Shown one piece after another: positions 43,529-52,998 of a stretch of DNA of 64,000 bases. The translations under genes were made by a program, and so were the position numbers. This DNA comes from Pseudeuparius sepicola. Taxonomy: Eukaryota; Arthropoda; Insecta; Coleoptera; Anthribidae. Numbering within the stretch: the first letter of the stretch is position 1; the number at the start of each line of letters is the position of its first letter. The notes beneath the pieces were generated by a model. That model did no database searches. It saw only the letters and a list, made by a program, of their open reading frames with translations, and was not told the DNA's origin. The stretch lies in NCBI GenBank assembly GCA_963920635.1, contig OY987298.1, positions 64,315,949 through 64,379,948 on the forward strand, written 5' to 3'.

Positions 43529-45887
43529 TATTAGAATTATTCATCCATGTAATAAGACTTATTAGTCTGTATGGGTTGAAATAAATAAATAAATAATTGC
43601 CAAACAAAAATAGCACGAAACACGTGAATACGGTCACTATTTTTTTTTATTTTCAGTGCTTGAACCAACTTTTCTTGTATGTAAATACTATTACACCCGC
43701 TAATATTACATCCTTATAGTTATATTGGTTCTTAGACGAAAAGGTATTAACATCAAATTCGGTGACTTGGGCACTTCAAACTTTAGAACAATAACTATAA
43801 ATTATTAAAGGCTAATAAATGCAATTAAATTTCTTAAAGCATATGAAATGGGTCCCCGGGCCAATAAATCTAATTACAAAACCAGACCGCCAGAGAGTTA
43901 TAATGGCCCCACTGATTATTTACGATGCCACCGGTTGCTGGGAGTTGCTCGCTGTAGAGCTGTTTTTGCGGGCCGCGTCCTCGTCCAACTTCCTTATAAC
44001 TGCATAATTAATAAAACTATATGCTCCCACAACCACCGGGCCCCACATCGATTAGCATTAAGTCACTCCATTAACGACTCCATCTCGTCGCCATTAATTT
44101 TATATCGATTATCGAGTCGCCTCTGATCGCCGGTGAATTTGCATATCCTTATCTCCCGGCTGACTTGCCGGAGTCGCTAGTCTGCCAGGAAGAGTCACCT
44201 CAAAGGAATGTTTCTTACGCCTGGCGTAAATAAAAGCACGTGTTCGATGACGTTCCGCGAAATAAGGAGATTGGTCAATAGGCCATAAAATATCATCGCG
44301 TCTGGCAACAGGGATGTACTTGATCGCAAAATCTTGTTTATGCGGTTTTATCTTGTCGTTTTCAGCTATTTAGACACTGCCACAAATAATTTTATAGATG
44401 TTTTGACTCATTTTAATTAAGCCAATAAATTTTTTCAGAAATATTTTGACGTAAACAATTGTAAAAGTAAAATTAAATAAAGGTAGTGCCTCAGTGCGGT
44501 TCTGGTGAAAATCTCAACGCACACGTTCTTGTTTACATCAGGCGTAAGAGTTATTTGCTTTTAGTATAGGGACAGCATTTTTCTCTGTGGAATACATATA
44601 CTTATTGTTAATTTGTGTTCTAATGGGCGTTGAAGTTCTATATTATCAACTTTTACTTAATCAGATGTTGGAAAACTTATTAGTTAGTTTACTTGATCGA
44701 ACAGTTTATGTGAATCAATCGTATTTCAACTGAATGTTGAGCAAAGTTAACGATGTTGTTTGGATTTTATATAAATTTCATATTTTTGTAGCATCACTGT
44801 GTCCAGATAGATTTTTTACTTGGCCAACTGTTAATGTATTTGTATAATTTTCAGCATGGGTTTTTAGAGTCAAGACACCCTGTAACTATAGCACAGATTG
44901 GTGATAAGATCGTTCGCATCAAGTCGAACCTTATATACAATGGTATCTAGATGTATAATAGGCATACTGCAGTTGAGGGCAGAAAATATATAAGAATGAC
45001 GGGGAAAGATCTGAATCTTTGCGCTAAAGAAAGAATGCAAAATCACAAGGATAGGTTGGCTTTATAGACTATCAAAAGAACGGATAAATAAATACGGGAG
45101 GAACGGGTATAAGAATATGAAACGGATAAGGATTTTTTCGAAACCAAGGACGAGTAGGTACCTAAACTGTTTATTTGTAAACAACTTTCATAATAAGTGC
45201 TTGTTCGAAACTGAAAACTGTACAGGGAGTACCAAAACTTTTCAAACCAAGATTGAAGCATATTAAAAACCATTTGTTACTTATACTATGAATATTATAA
45301 GTATATTATATTTAGTATATATTATATCAAATCGATACAGGGTCAGGGTGTCTCCTAAAGATGCGGCAAAAATTTAAGGGAATATTCCTTGTGTCAAAAT
45401 AAAAAAAAGTTGCTATAAACATATGTTCAGATTTGCTTCATTTGCAAAATACAGGGCGTTAAAAGTTTGCATTTATTATTTTTGCCGTATATGTTTACAA
45501 AACACCCCATATATACCTACCCTGTATTTTTGAAACAATAAAAAACAACAATAAAATAAATTTGTCGTATAGTGTCTAAATTATAAAACAAATGGTTGCG
45601 ATGTTTAGGAAACACCCTTTATATACAGTGACACACATATAAAATCCACACAAAAATGATGTCAAATGATGTGCCAATAAGCAACCACATGAATTTCGTT
45701 ATCTGTCAAATTAGTCATTTAAAAAAATGCTGAAATGGGGTTATGTTAACGAATCTCATGGAAAAATGATATATAAATTAATATCAAAACTGTAATAGAA
45801 AAATTATTTTAAAGATAAATAACTTACTTCTCCTTTTTTTTACCATCTAAACACTATTATTCTTTGGCGGCGAGGATGGGATTTAAA
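43529..45887. other. Intergenic DNA with scattered mariner-type ends, no gene seen
   Basis: A LINE-like tail (AAATAAATAAATAAAT) sits at about 43580-43596. Isolated CACCCTGTA, TACAGGGCG and ACCCTGTATTT motifs at about 44875, 45452 and 45523 look like fragments of Tc1/mariner MITEs. A moderately GC-richer stretch at 43840-44230 contains open frames without recognisable domains. Confidence 0.4.
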
Positions 45888-46071
45888 GCTCACCTATGAC
45901 ATAGAAGGCTCACCAATGCCATAGAAGGCTCACCAATGCCATATAAGGCTCACCAATGCCATAGAAGGCTCGCCAAGGCCATAGAAGGCTCCCCATTGCC
46001 ATGCAAGGCTCACCAATGCCATAGAAGGCTCACCTATGCCATGCAAGGCTCGCCAGGGCCATAGAAGGCTC
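45888..46071. repeat. 20-bp minisatellite, about nine units
   Basis: Units of the form GCTCACCAATGCCATAGAAG with a few substitutions (for example GCTCGCCAAGGCCATAGAAG). The open minus-strand frame through it is a composition effect. Confidence 0.9.
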
Positions 46072-46499
46072 ATTGTTACTAAAAGGGGCCTTCCTTTATT
46101 TTCTAGGCTCATTAAATAAGGCTATCACTTTCAAAACTACTAATTTATTTGCCCAACAACAATAACCGGAGTGAACTTGGCGACGAATCCCAGCGACGAA
46201 TTTTCACTATTTCAAGCAAGCGGCAAATGTGAACATAGCGACGATTGCAGCGACGATTTTAGAAAACGGCTTGAAATTAACTACATGATTATCTTTCTAC
46301 CGTGGTGTAAACATATAGTAATGAAGATTATTATATTTCCCTGACCTTTATTTTAGCAATAATATACTTACAGCTCAAGGTATGAATTACATATAATAAA
46401 AAATGATATTTTAAGACATGAAGGGATGTACCTAACTGACTAAAGAAATATGGTTAGCAAATAATAACAATATATCTTTTTATGGTAAAGGTAGGTGTA

Positions 46500-48899
46500 C
46501 TTGCCACATTTTCGTGAAGATGGAAGGTCCAATGGATTTCTTGATTTTTGAGGCCGAGCGACGGCTGGACTTTGGGGTGGGAAATATTTAAAACGCAGTT
46601 CAGGGTTTCTAGGGGTATTGGTAATGAAGGAGTGCTTGAGCCACAATTTGGTGAAGAGGGAAGGTCCACCGGATTGTTTTGTCTCGATTTTTAAGAAAAA
46701 AGTCCCAGCGACGGGGGGACTAGGGGGCGAGAATAAATATTTCGCGGTGTGGGGCCTCTAAGGGTGTCGGAACCGAACGAGTGCTTGAGCCACAATTTGG
46801 TTAACAGGGAAGGTTCGCCGGACTGTTTTGTCTCGATTTTTGAGAAAAAAGTCCCAGCGACGGGGGGACTAGGGGGCGAGAATAAATATTTCGCGGTGTA
46901 GGGCCTCTAAGGGTGTCGGAACCGAACGAGCGCTTGAGCCACAATTTGGTAAAGAAGGAAGGTCCACCGGACTGTTTTGTCTCGATTTTTGAGAAAAAAG
47001 TCCCAGCGACGGGGGGACTTGGGGCCGAAAATAAATATTTCGTGGTTCAGGGTCTCTAAGGGTGTCGGAACCGAACGAGTGCTTGAGCCACAATTTGGTG
47101 AACAGGTAAGGTTCACCGGATTGTTTTGTCTCGATTTTTGAGAAAAAAGTCCCAGCGACGGGGGGACTAGGGGGCGAGAATAAATATTTCGCGGTTTAGG
47201 GTCTCTAAGGGTGTCGGAACCGAACGAGTGCTTGAGCCACAATTTGGTGAACAGGGAAGGTTAACCGGATTGTTTTGTCTCGATTTCTGAGAAAAAAGTC
47301 CCAGCGACGGGGGGACTAGGGGGCGAGAATAAATATTTCGCGGTTCAGGGTCTCTAAGGGTGTCGGAACCGAACGAGTGCTTGAGCCACAATTTGGTGAA
47401 CAGGGAAGGTTAACCGGATTGTTTTGTCTCGATTTCTGAGAAAAAAGTCCCAGCGACGGGGGGACTAGGGGGCGAGAATAAATATTTCGCGGTTCAGGGT
47501 CTCTAAGGGTGTCGGAACCGAACGAGTGCTTGAGCCACAATTTGGTGAACAGGGAAGGTTCACCGGATTGTTTTGTCTCGATTTCTGAGAAAAAAGTCCC
47601 AGCGACGGGGGGACTAGGGGGCGAGAATAAATATTTCGCGGTTCAGGGTCTCTAAGGGTGTCGGAACCGAACGAGTGCTTGAGCCACAATTTGGTGAACA
47701 GGGAAGGTTAACCGGATTGTTTTGTCTCGATTTCTGAGAAAAAAGTCCCAGCGACGGGGGGACTAGGGGGCGAGAATAAATATTTCGCGGTTCAGGGTCT
47801 CTAAGGGTGTCGGAACCGAACGAGTGCTTGAGCCACAATTTGGTGAACAGGGAAGGTTAACCGGATTGTTTTGTCTCGATTTCTGAGAAAAAAGTCCCAG
47901 CGACGGGGGGACTAGGGGGCGAGAATAAATATTTCGCGGTTCAGGGTCTCTAAGGGTGTCGGAACCGAACGAGTGCTTGAGCCACAATTTGGTGAACAGG
48001 GAAGATTCACCGGATTGTTTTGTCTCGATTTTTGAGAAAAAAGTCCCAGCGACGGTGGGACTAGGGGGCGAGAATAACTATTTCGCGGTTCAGGGTCTCT
48101 AAGGGTGTCGGAACCGAACGAGTGCTTGAGCCACAATTTGGTGATCAGGGAAGGTTCACCGGATTGTTTTGTCTCGATTTTTGAGAAAAAAGTCCCAGCG
48201 ACGGGGGGACTAGGGGGCGAGAATAAATATTTCGCGGTTCGGGGTCTCTAAGGGTGTCGGAACCGAACGAGTGCTTGAGCCACAATTTGGTTAACAGGGA
48301 AGGTTCACCGGATTGTTTTTTCTCGATTTTTGAGAAAAAAGTCCCAGCGACGGGGGGACTAGGGGGCGAGAATAAATATTTCGCGGTTCAGGGTCTCTAA
48401 GGGTGTCGGAGCCGAACGAATGCTTGAGCCACAATTTGGTGAACAGGGAAGGTTCACCGGATTGTTTTGTCTCGATTTTTGAGAAAAAAGTCCCAGCGAC
48501 GGGGGGACTAGGCGGCGAGAATAAATATTTCGCGGTTCAGGGTCTCTAAGGGTGTCGGAACCGAACGAGTGCTTGAGCCACAATTTTGTTAACAGGGAAG
48601 GTCCACCGGATTGTTTTGTCTCGATTTTTGAGAAAAAAGTCCTAGCGACGGGGGGACTAGGCGGCGAGAATAAATATTTCGCGGCTTAGGGTCTCTAAGG
48701 GTGTCGGAACCGAACGAGTGCTTGAGCCATAATTTGGTGAACAGGTAAGGTTCACCGGATTTTTTTGTCTCGATTTTTGAGAAAAAAGTCCCAGCGACGG
48801 GGGGACTAGGGGGCGAGAATAAATATTTCGCGGTTTAGGGTCTCTAAGGGTGTCGGAACCGAACGAGTGCTTGAGCCACAATTTGGTGAACAGGGAAGG
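46500..48899. repeat. 149-bp-monomer satellite array, about 16 units
   Basis: Successive monomers are spaced 149 bp apart and share GAGCCACAATTTGGTGAACA, AGAAAAAAGTCCCAGCGACG, AATAAATATTTCGCGG and TCTCTAAGGGTGTCGGAACC. The first unit (about 46500-46650) is clearly diverged. Units from about 47200 to 48000 are nearly identical, and those after 48000 vary more. The array stops inside a monomer where the gypsy LTR begins at 48900. Overlapping 74-residue minus-strand frames are translations of the monomer (149 is not a multiple of three), not genes. Confidence 0.95.
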
Positions 48900-51250
48900 T
48901 GTGACGTTGTCACAAAAATAATTTGGAATTTTAAGAAAACATCAGATAATCTTCTACTTTATTTAACACTCACACTAATGCATCCTTAGTGGTTGTCTCG
49001 GAGACACTCACCGGCCACATCTGTTTCACTATCACTTAAGGTCACGCGCGTTTTCACTTTTCACTGTCGCTGGCTGCTGTCTATTCGTTCTCTGCGGGTT
49101 TCGGTTTGGTTGTTGTCCGACAGTACATTTTTGCTCCGCTGAAATCAGAAGGGCACTATTAGTTAACACTTCCTAGGTAGTCCTATCTCGTACTCACCTA
49201 AGTCGCAGATGGTTGTCTTCAATGTAGATTTTAGCCACTCTTGGCATTTCTTTTCTTCTTGGACTAGATTTGGGGACTCATATTCTTGAACTCGTTGTTT
49301 CGTCTTTTCTTTCTGTCTTTGCTTCTTGTTCTTTAGTAGTTCTTTATTTTCCTTCTTTGTAGGTACGTTACCGGGATTTTCCCAATGGGAACATACCGAA
49401 TCTTGGTCTTGGGCATTTCTTTTCTATTCTTTTTTCTTGCCCTCCAATTTAGTTATAAGATGTTTGGGATTGTTTTACATTTTTGGTTCTGGAATTTCTT
49501 TTGTTTTGTTTTTGGGTATCAATTTGAGGTTATGTATGACGCTTGACACTGTTGACACTATCTTGACGTTTGACAACTGTCACTGGTCTCAGCTGGTGAA
49601 GGAACTTTTGCTATCATCTCTTAGGTGGCGCAAGTTGTGTCATTTTGAAGAACTCAAGCAGTCGGCCATTTTAGTCTTGCTCATAGTGTTGTGGCCTTGA
49701 GGTGGTCGACTTTACTGGTCCAAGATAGTGGCAAGCATGTTTTTACGCTATTTTTTTTTTGTGCGCTTTTCAAAACGCAAATTTCGTGGGTTGAGAGTCC
49801 GAAAACGTCGGATATTATTCGGTTTTCGGCAGTTGAGTGAACTAGGTGATTTGGTGTGGCATAAGTGGAAGTGATTTTTGGAGTTATTTGCCATTTGGAA
49901 ATTTGTGGAAAATTCTTGGCAAACCTCATTAGGAGGGAGTATAATCACTGGATCCACCATAGGAGCACCCAGAGTTGGAAATATTGGAATTTTGGTAGTT
50001 TGGTTTTCCGGGGCTCCACCATTTTATATGGGGTTTAGAAGCCACCCACGCCTAATCGCTTTGCCGTCTTATTTTCCATCAGGCCGAATCACTGTCCTAC
50101 AACTAGTACCAAGTCTTCGAGCGTCTGCCACAATCAAATGGTTGTTTTATGAGGTCATTTTGGACATTTGAGTAGTGACCAAGAAGGTTATTTGGGTTCA
50201 AATTCGAAGAAGCTGATTTATTGTTTGGTTTTTCTCGAAGAAAAAAAAAACCCTCAACCTAGAGGTAAGTTTTCTTTGGCGGCTTTGTAAGGTACTTAGC
50301 CGGACATTTTGTTTTAGGGTTTTTATTTTGGGGCATATATTGTCGTTGGAGTTTGTGGAGTGTGGTTTGTCTCCGTGTTGTCAGTCTCCGCCTGTCAACG
50401 TCGTGTATTGAGGAGTCACCGACAGCCAAGTAGAGTGTGGCTTGTCTCCGCTGTGGCCTATCCGTGGATTGTCGACCTCCGCCTGACGACGTTTTGTTTT
50501 GAAGAGATACCGACAGCTAAGTCTTGCATGTTCATTTTACTTTTTCTACATTTTGCTGTACCGCAGCTAGAACAACTAGATTTATCGCATGCATAACTGT
50601 TATCACAGTTTATTACTGGCGTACGTTGTGAACTTTAGCGTACGTTGTGAACTCTTGCGGTCGTTTTTTTTTGAACTTTTGTGTTAGTCGTGTGAACCTT
50701 TTTGCGTTAGTTGTGTGAACTGCGCGTGTACACGCCCGGGGGTTTAAACCAACCTGTAGATATCAATTCACTTTTGCGGAACCTTGTTTATTTTATATCG
50801 GTATAGATAGATACTGTACTCCACCACGAAAGTGTGTTACCTTAAGTCTTGTTTACATGTCAAATACTGCTTATTAATGTTTTACGCTTTATCTTAAGTT
50901 AATATTACTTAACGTACGTGTACAGGGAGATTGTATCACCTTGTGGAATAAACGTTGTAAATCTAGAAAGACCTTCTAGCTTTTCTTGTTTTGGCTTAAT
51001 ATGGCGAGGACCAACACGTAAATAAAACAAGTGGCGCCTGTATATTAGAGATCTTATAGTTGACCCAGCCCGTCTCCACTGTCTAAAAGCTGGCGGCCGT
51101 GTTGTACTCGTAGGACTGCACTAAGAAGGTAACGAGTAACGTTTGGGAGTTGTTGGAATTTATTCCACTCTGTCCACCTGTACTTAGCAAACTTAGGAGA
51201 GTTGTTAATTAATTTTTTTTTCTTTTGTTCTCTTATTTTAAAACGCCACA
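48900..51250 (+). mobile_element. Gypsy retrotransposon LTR 1
   Basis: Starts TGTGACGTTGTCAC and ends ...CGCCACA, 2.35 kb, which is long for a gypsy LTR. It is repeated at 55946-58296 and, truncated by the window, from 63092. Internal landmarks are an imperfect duplication of about 95 bp at 50350-50530 (shared GTGTGG-TTGTCTCCG and CCTCCGCCTG), a doubled GCGTACGTTGTGAACT at 50618-50655, AATAAA signals at about 50945 and 51020, and AGAGGTAAGT at about 50260, a good 5' splice-site match. It differs from LTR 2 at several positions (for example C versus A at 49187). The open frames of 70-124 residues inside it have no recognisable domain. Confidence 0.9.
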
Positions 51251-51253
51251 TTT

Positions 51254-51271
51254 TGGCGCCCAACGTGGGGC
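51254..51271 (+). promoter_or_regulatory. Primer-binding site, copy 1
   Basis: TGGCGCCCAACGTGGGGC, three bases after the LTR end, where a tRNA 3' end would prime minus-strand DNA synthesis. The TGGCGCC start is of the tRNA-Lys-like type common in insect gypsy elements; the exact tRNA is inferred. Confidence 0.8.
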
Positions 51272-51533
51272 ACGATTCTTCAGAGGGGCCTGTTGTTTTT
51301 AAAGGGGGCCTGTTTTTGAAGGAGTTTGTCCTATTTTTGAGAGGTTACACGTTTTTGCGGAGGCAGTTGGTTGTCTTACAGTTTTAGGGTTGGTAAGTGA
51401 CTCGGGTTCTGGTGAGTGAACTTCTTGGTAATAGTTTTGTCTTGCGATCGGTAGTATTAGTGGAAGCGTGGTATATGGTACTATAGTTGTTTAATAGGGT
51501 ATCGTGTACACCGCATTGGGACCAATCGGCAGG

Positions 51534-52783
51534 ATGGCCACCAGGAAGATGAGGCCTAATAGGCTCACTCAAGAGGAACTAGTGTACGAATTGACAGTGC
51601 GAGGTATGGAAGTAGGTAACGTGGAACCTATGAGGGCGTCGTTGTCACGCGTTTTGCAAATGGAGAGAGATGGCACTGGGGTAGAGCGACCGGCTTACCC
51701 CTACACTTTTGCGCAGGATTTGTCGGCGGTAACTGACAAATTGGAAGAGATTTCGACGGGTTTGGCAGGTTTCGCTGATGGCAAGGCTAGCCATGCCTAC
51801 GCTAAGTGGGAGTCGAAGTTGAACCATGTTTATGGCAGGATCGAGAACATGCGACCAGAAGTAGAAGGTGATGCTGAGGTAACGCAGGGGAACCAGGCGA
51901 AGAAGGCAGATTTGTTGGCCCAGGTTGCGGGATTGATGCTTCTTTTGGAGGAAAAAGAGAGGAAGTTCGAAGTTGAGCGGGATGCCTCTCCGGACATTTC
52001 GATTTTGGAGGTTGCATCTTCGTCAGAAACAGACGACGAATTTGTGGGTGTGACCGCAGAGGCTGATGTATCTAGAAGGTCGGAAATAGCACCTACAAGG
52101 CGTTATATAAGGTCAACTCCGGTTTCACGTTGGGATCTGAAGTTTTCAGGTGAGAAGAAGGGTATATCGCTGAATTCGTTTCTGCAGAGAGTCGAGGAAC
52201 TTATGGTTGCTCGACATGTAGATTCTGAGGAGCTTTTTGACACTGCAGTGGACCTGTTTACAATGAGAAACTTTTTGAGGAGATCAAGAGGCGGACACAA
52301 GGTCCAGACGAATCTATAGGGATCTATCTCTCGATTATGTCGGCGATGTTTAGTCGTCTCACTTGTTCGGTGTCGGAATCTGTGCAGTTGAAGGTTATTT
52401 TGAGGAACATCTCTCCGTACTATCAGACACAGCTGGGGCTTGTAGATATCACTTCCATCGCACAATTGAGAACTCTCGGAAGAAGATTGGAATCTCGTCG
52501 TGAGGCGGTAGAAGCCTTTTCGTTGCCAAGTCGCCGGCCGCATGCAACGTTGGAGCCAGATTTGGCTTACGTTGGCGCTAGCACATCGGAGACCTGTAGT
52601 ACTGTGTCGGAGAACCAGTCTACGAGTCAACTCGTTTGTTACAACTGCCATAGGCCTGGTCACAAGGCGATAGGGTGCCTTGAGAAAAGAAGACTCCATT
52701 GCTATAGATGCAAGAAGGAGGGGGTGACAACTAGGAACTGTCCGAACTGCAATAGGCAGGGAAACGGGCCACAGCGTTCCTAA
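51534..52783 (+). pseudogene. gag: Gypsy Gag, copy 1, broken by a 100-bp deletion
   Basis: The ATG at 51534 (context CAGGATGG) opens the Gag frame, almost identical in its first 240 residues to copy 2. Around 52260, 100 bp present in copy 2 (59306-59405) are missing, which shifts the frame and stops translation at 52317-52319. The remaining C-terminal Gag, including the zinc knuckle CYNCHRPGHKAIGC and the degenerate CYRCKKEGVTTRNC, lies open in another frame up to the stop at 52781. The capsid-like core is therefore disrupted, and this copy cannot make full Gag or Gag-Pol. The deletion junction shows no more than one base of microhomology. Confidence 0.9.
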
Positions 52784-52803
52784 ATAGTCGTAATAGGAAC
52801 GCT
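52759..52803 (+). promoter_or_regulatory. -1 programmed ribosomal frameshift signal, copy 1
   Basis: The heptamer GGGAAAC (52759-52765) has zero-frame codons GGA AAC, the canonical X-XXY-YYZ layout. It is followed by a 7-nt spacer and a perfect 9-bp stem, AGCGTTCCT (52773-52781) with AGGAACGCT (52795-52803), and a 13-nt loop. The gag stop UAA begins at the last base of the first stem strand. Slipping back one base joins the protease frame, which is open through this point. Confidence 0.85.
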
Positions 52804-52998
52804 GATTTTCGAGTACCGGCCCCTAATATTAAGGTCATTTTAAATTACATCATAGACCATGCGCAAGGGGATGAACGTCCTTACTTGAAGGTTAGTGTGT
52901 TGGGCAGAGATATACTAGGATTGTTGGATAGTGGTGCTTCAGCGACAATTTTAGGTGGACCTGGTTGGGGATATCTTTGGACTTTGAAGCTTAGTTGA
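52759..52998 (+). CDS. Gypsy aspartic protease N-terminal part, copy 1
   Basis: In the -1 frame relative to gag, the sequence is open from the slippery site to a TGA at 52996-52998. It contains LGLLDSGASATILGGPGW, the retroviral-type aspartyl protease active site (DSGAS, Asp at 52927). The C-terminal half of the protease, with LPHMLILGVNLW and the usual ILG motif, lies in the next frame at the start of the RT reading frame. The protease is thus split by a one-base frame break at about 52990-52996. Copy 2 has the same break, so it was inherited. No slippery motif is present there, so a second programmed shift is unlikely. Confidence 0.7.
   Translation, partial: GKRATAFLNSRNRNADFRVPAPNIKVILNYIIDHAQGDERPYLKVSVLGRDILGLLDSGASATILGGPGWGYLWTLKLS

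Noticed and set aside
46869..48881. Series of identical 74-residue minus-strand frames as a gene family
   Set aside because: They recur every 149 bp and overlap; they are the satellite monomer read in a frame without stops.
46500..48899. CRISPR-like regularly spaced repeats
   Set aside because: The whole 149-bp unit is repeated, with no unique spacers, in a eukaryotic context.
49326..49700. 124-residue frame inside the gypsy LTR as an accessory gene
   Set aside because: Hydrophobic and aromatic composition from a T-rich LTR, no domain, no ATG in good context; it is repeated only because the LTR is repeated.
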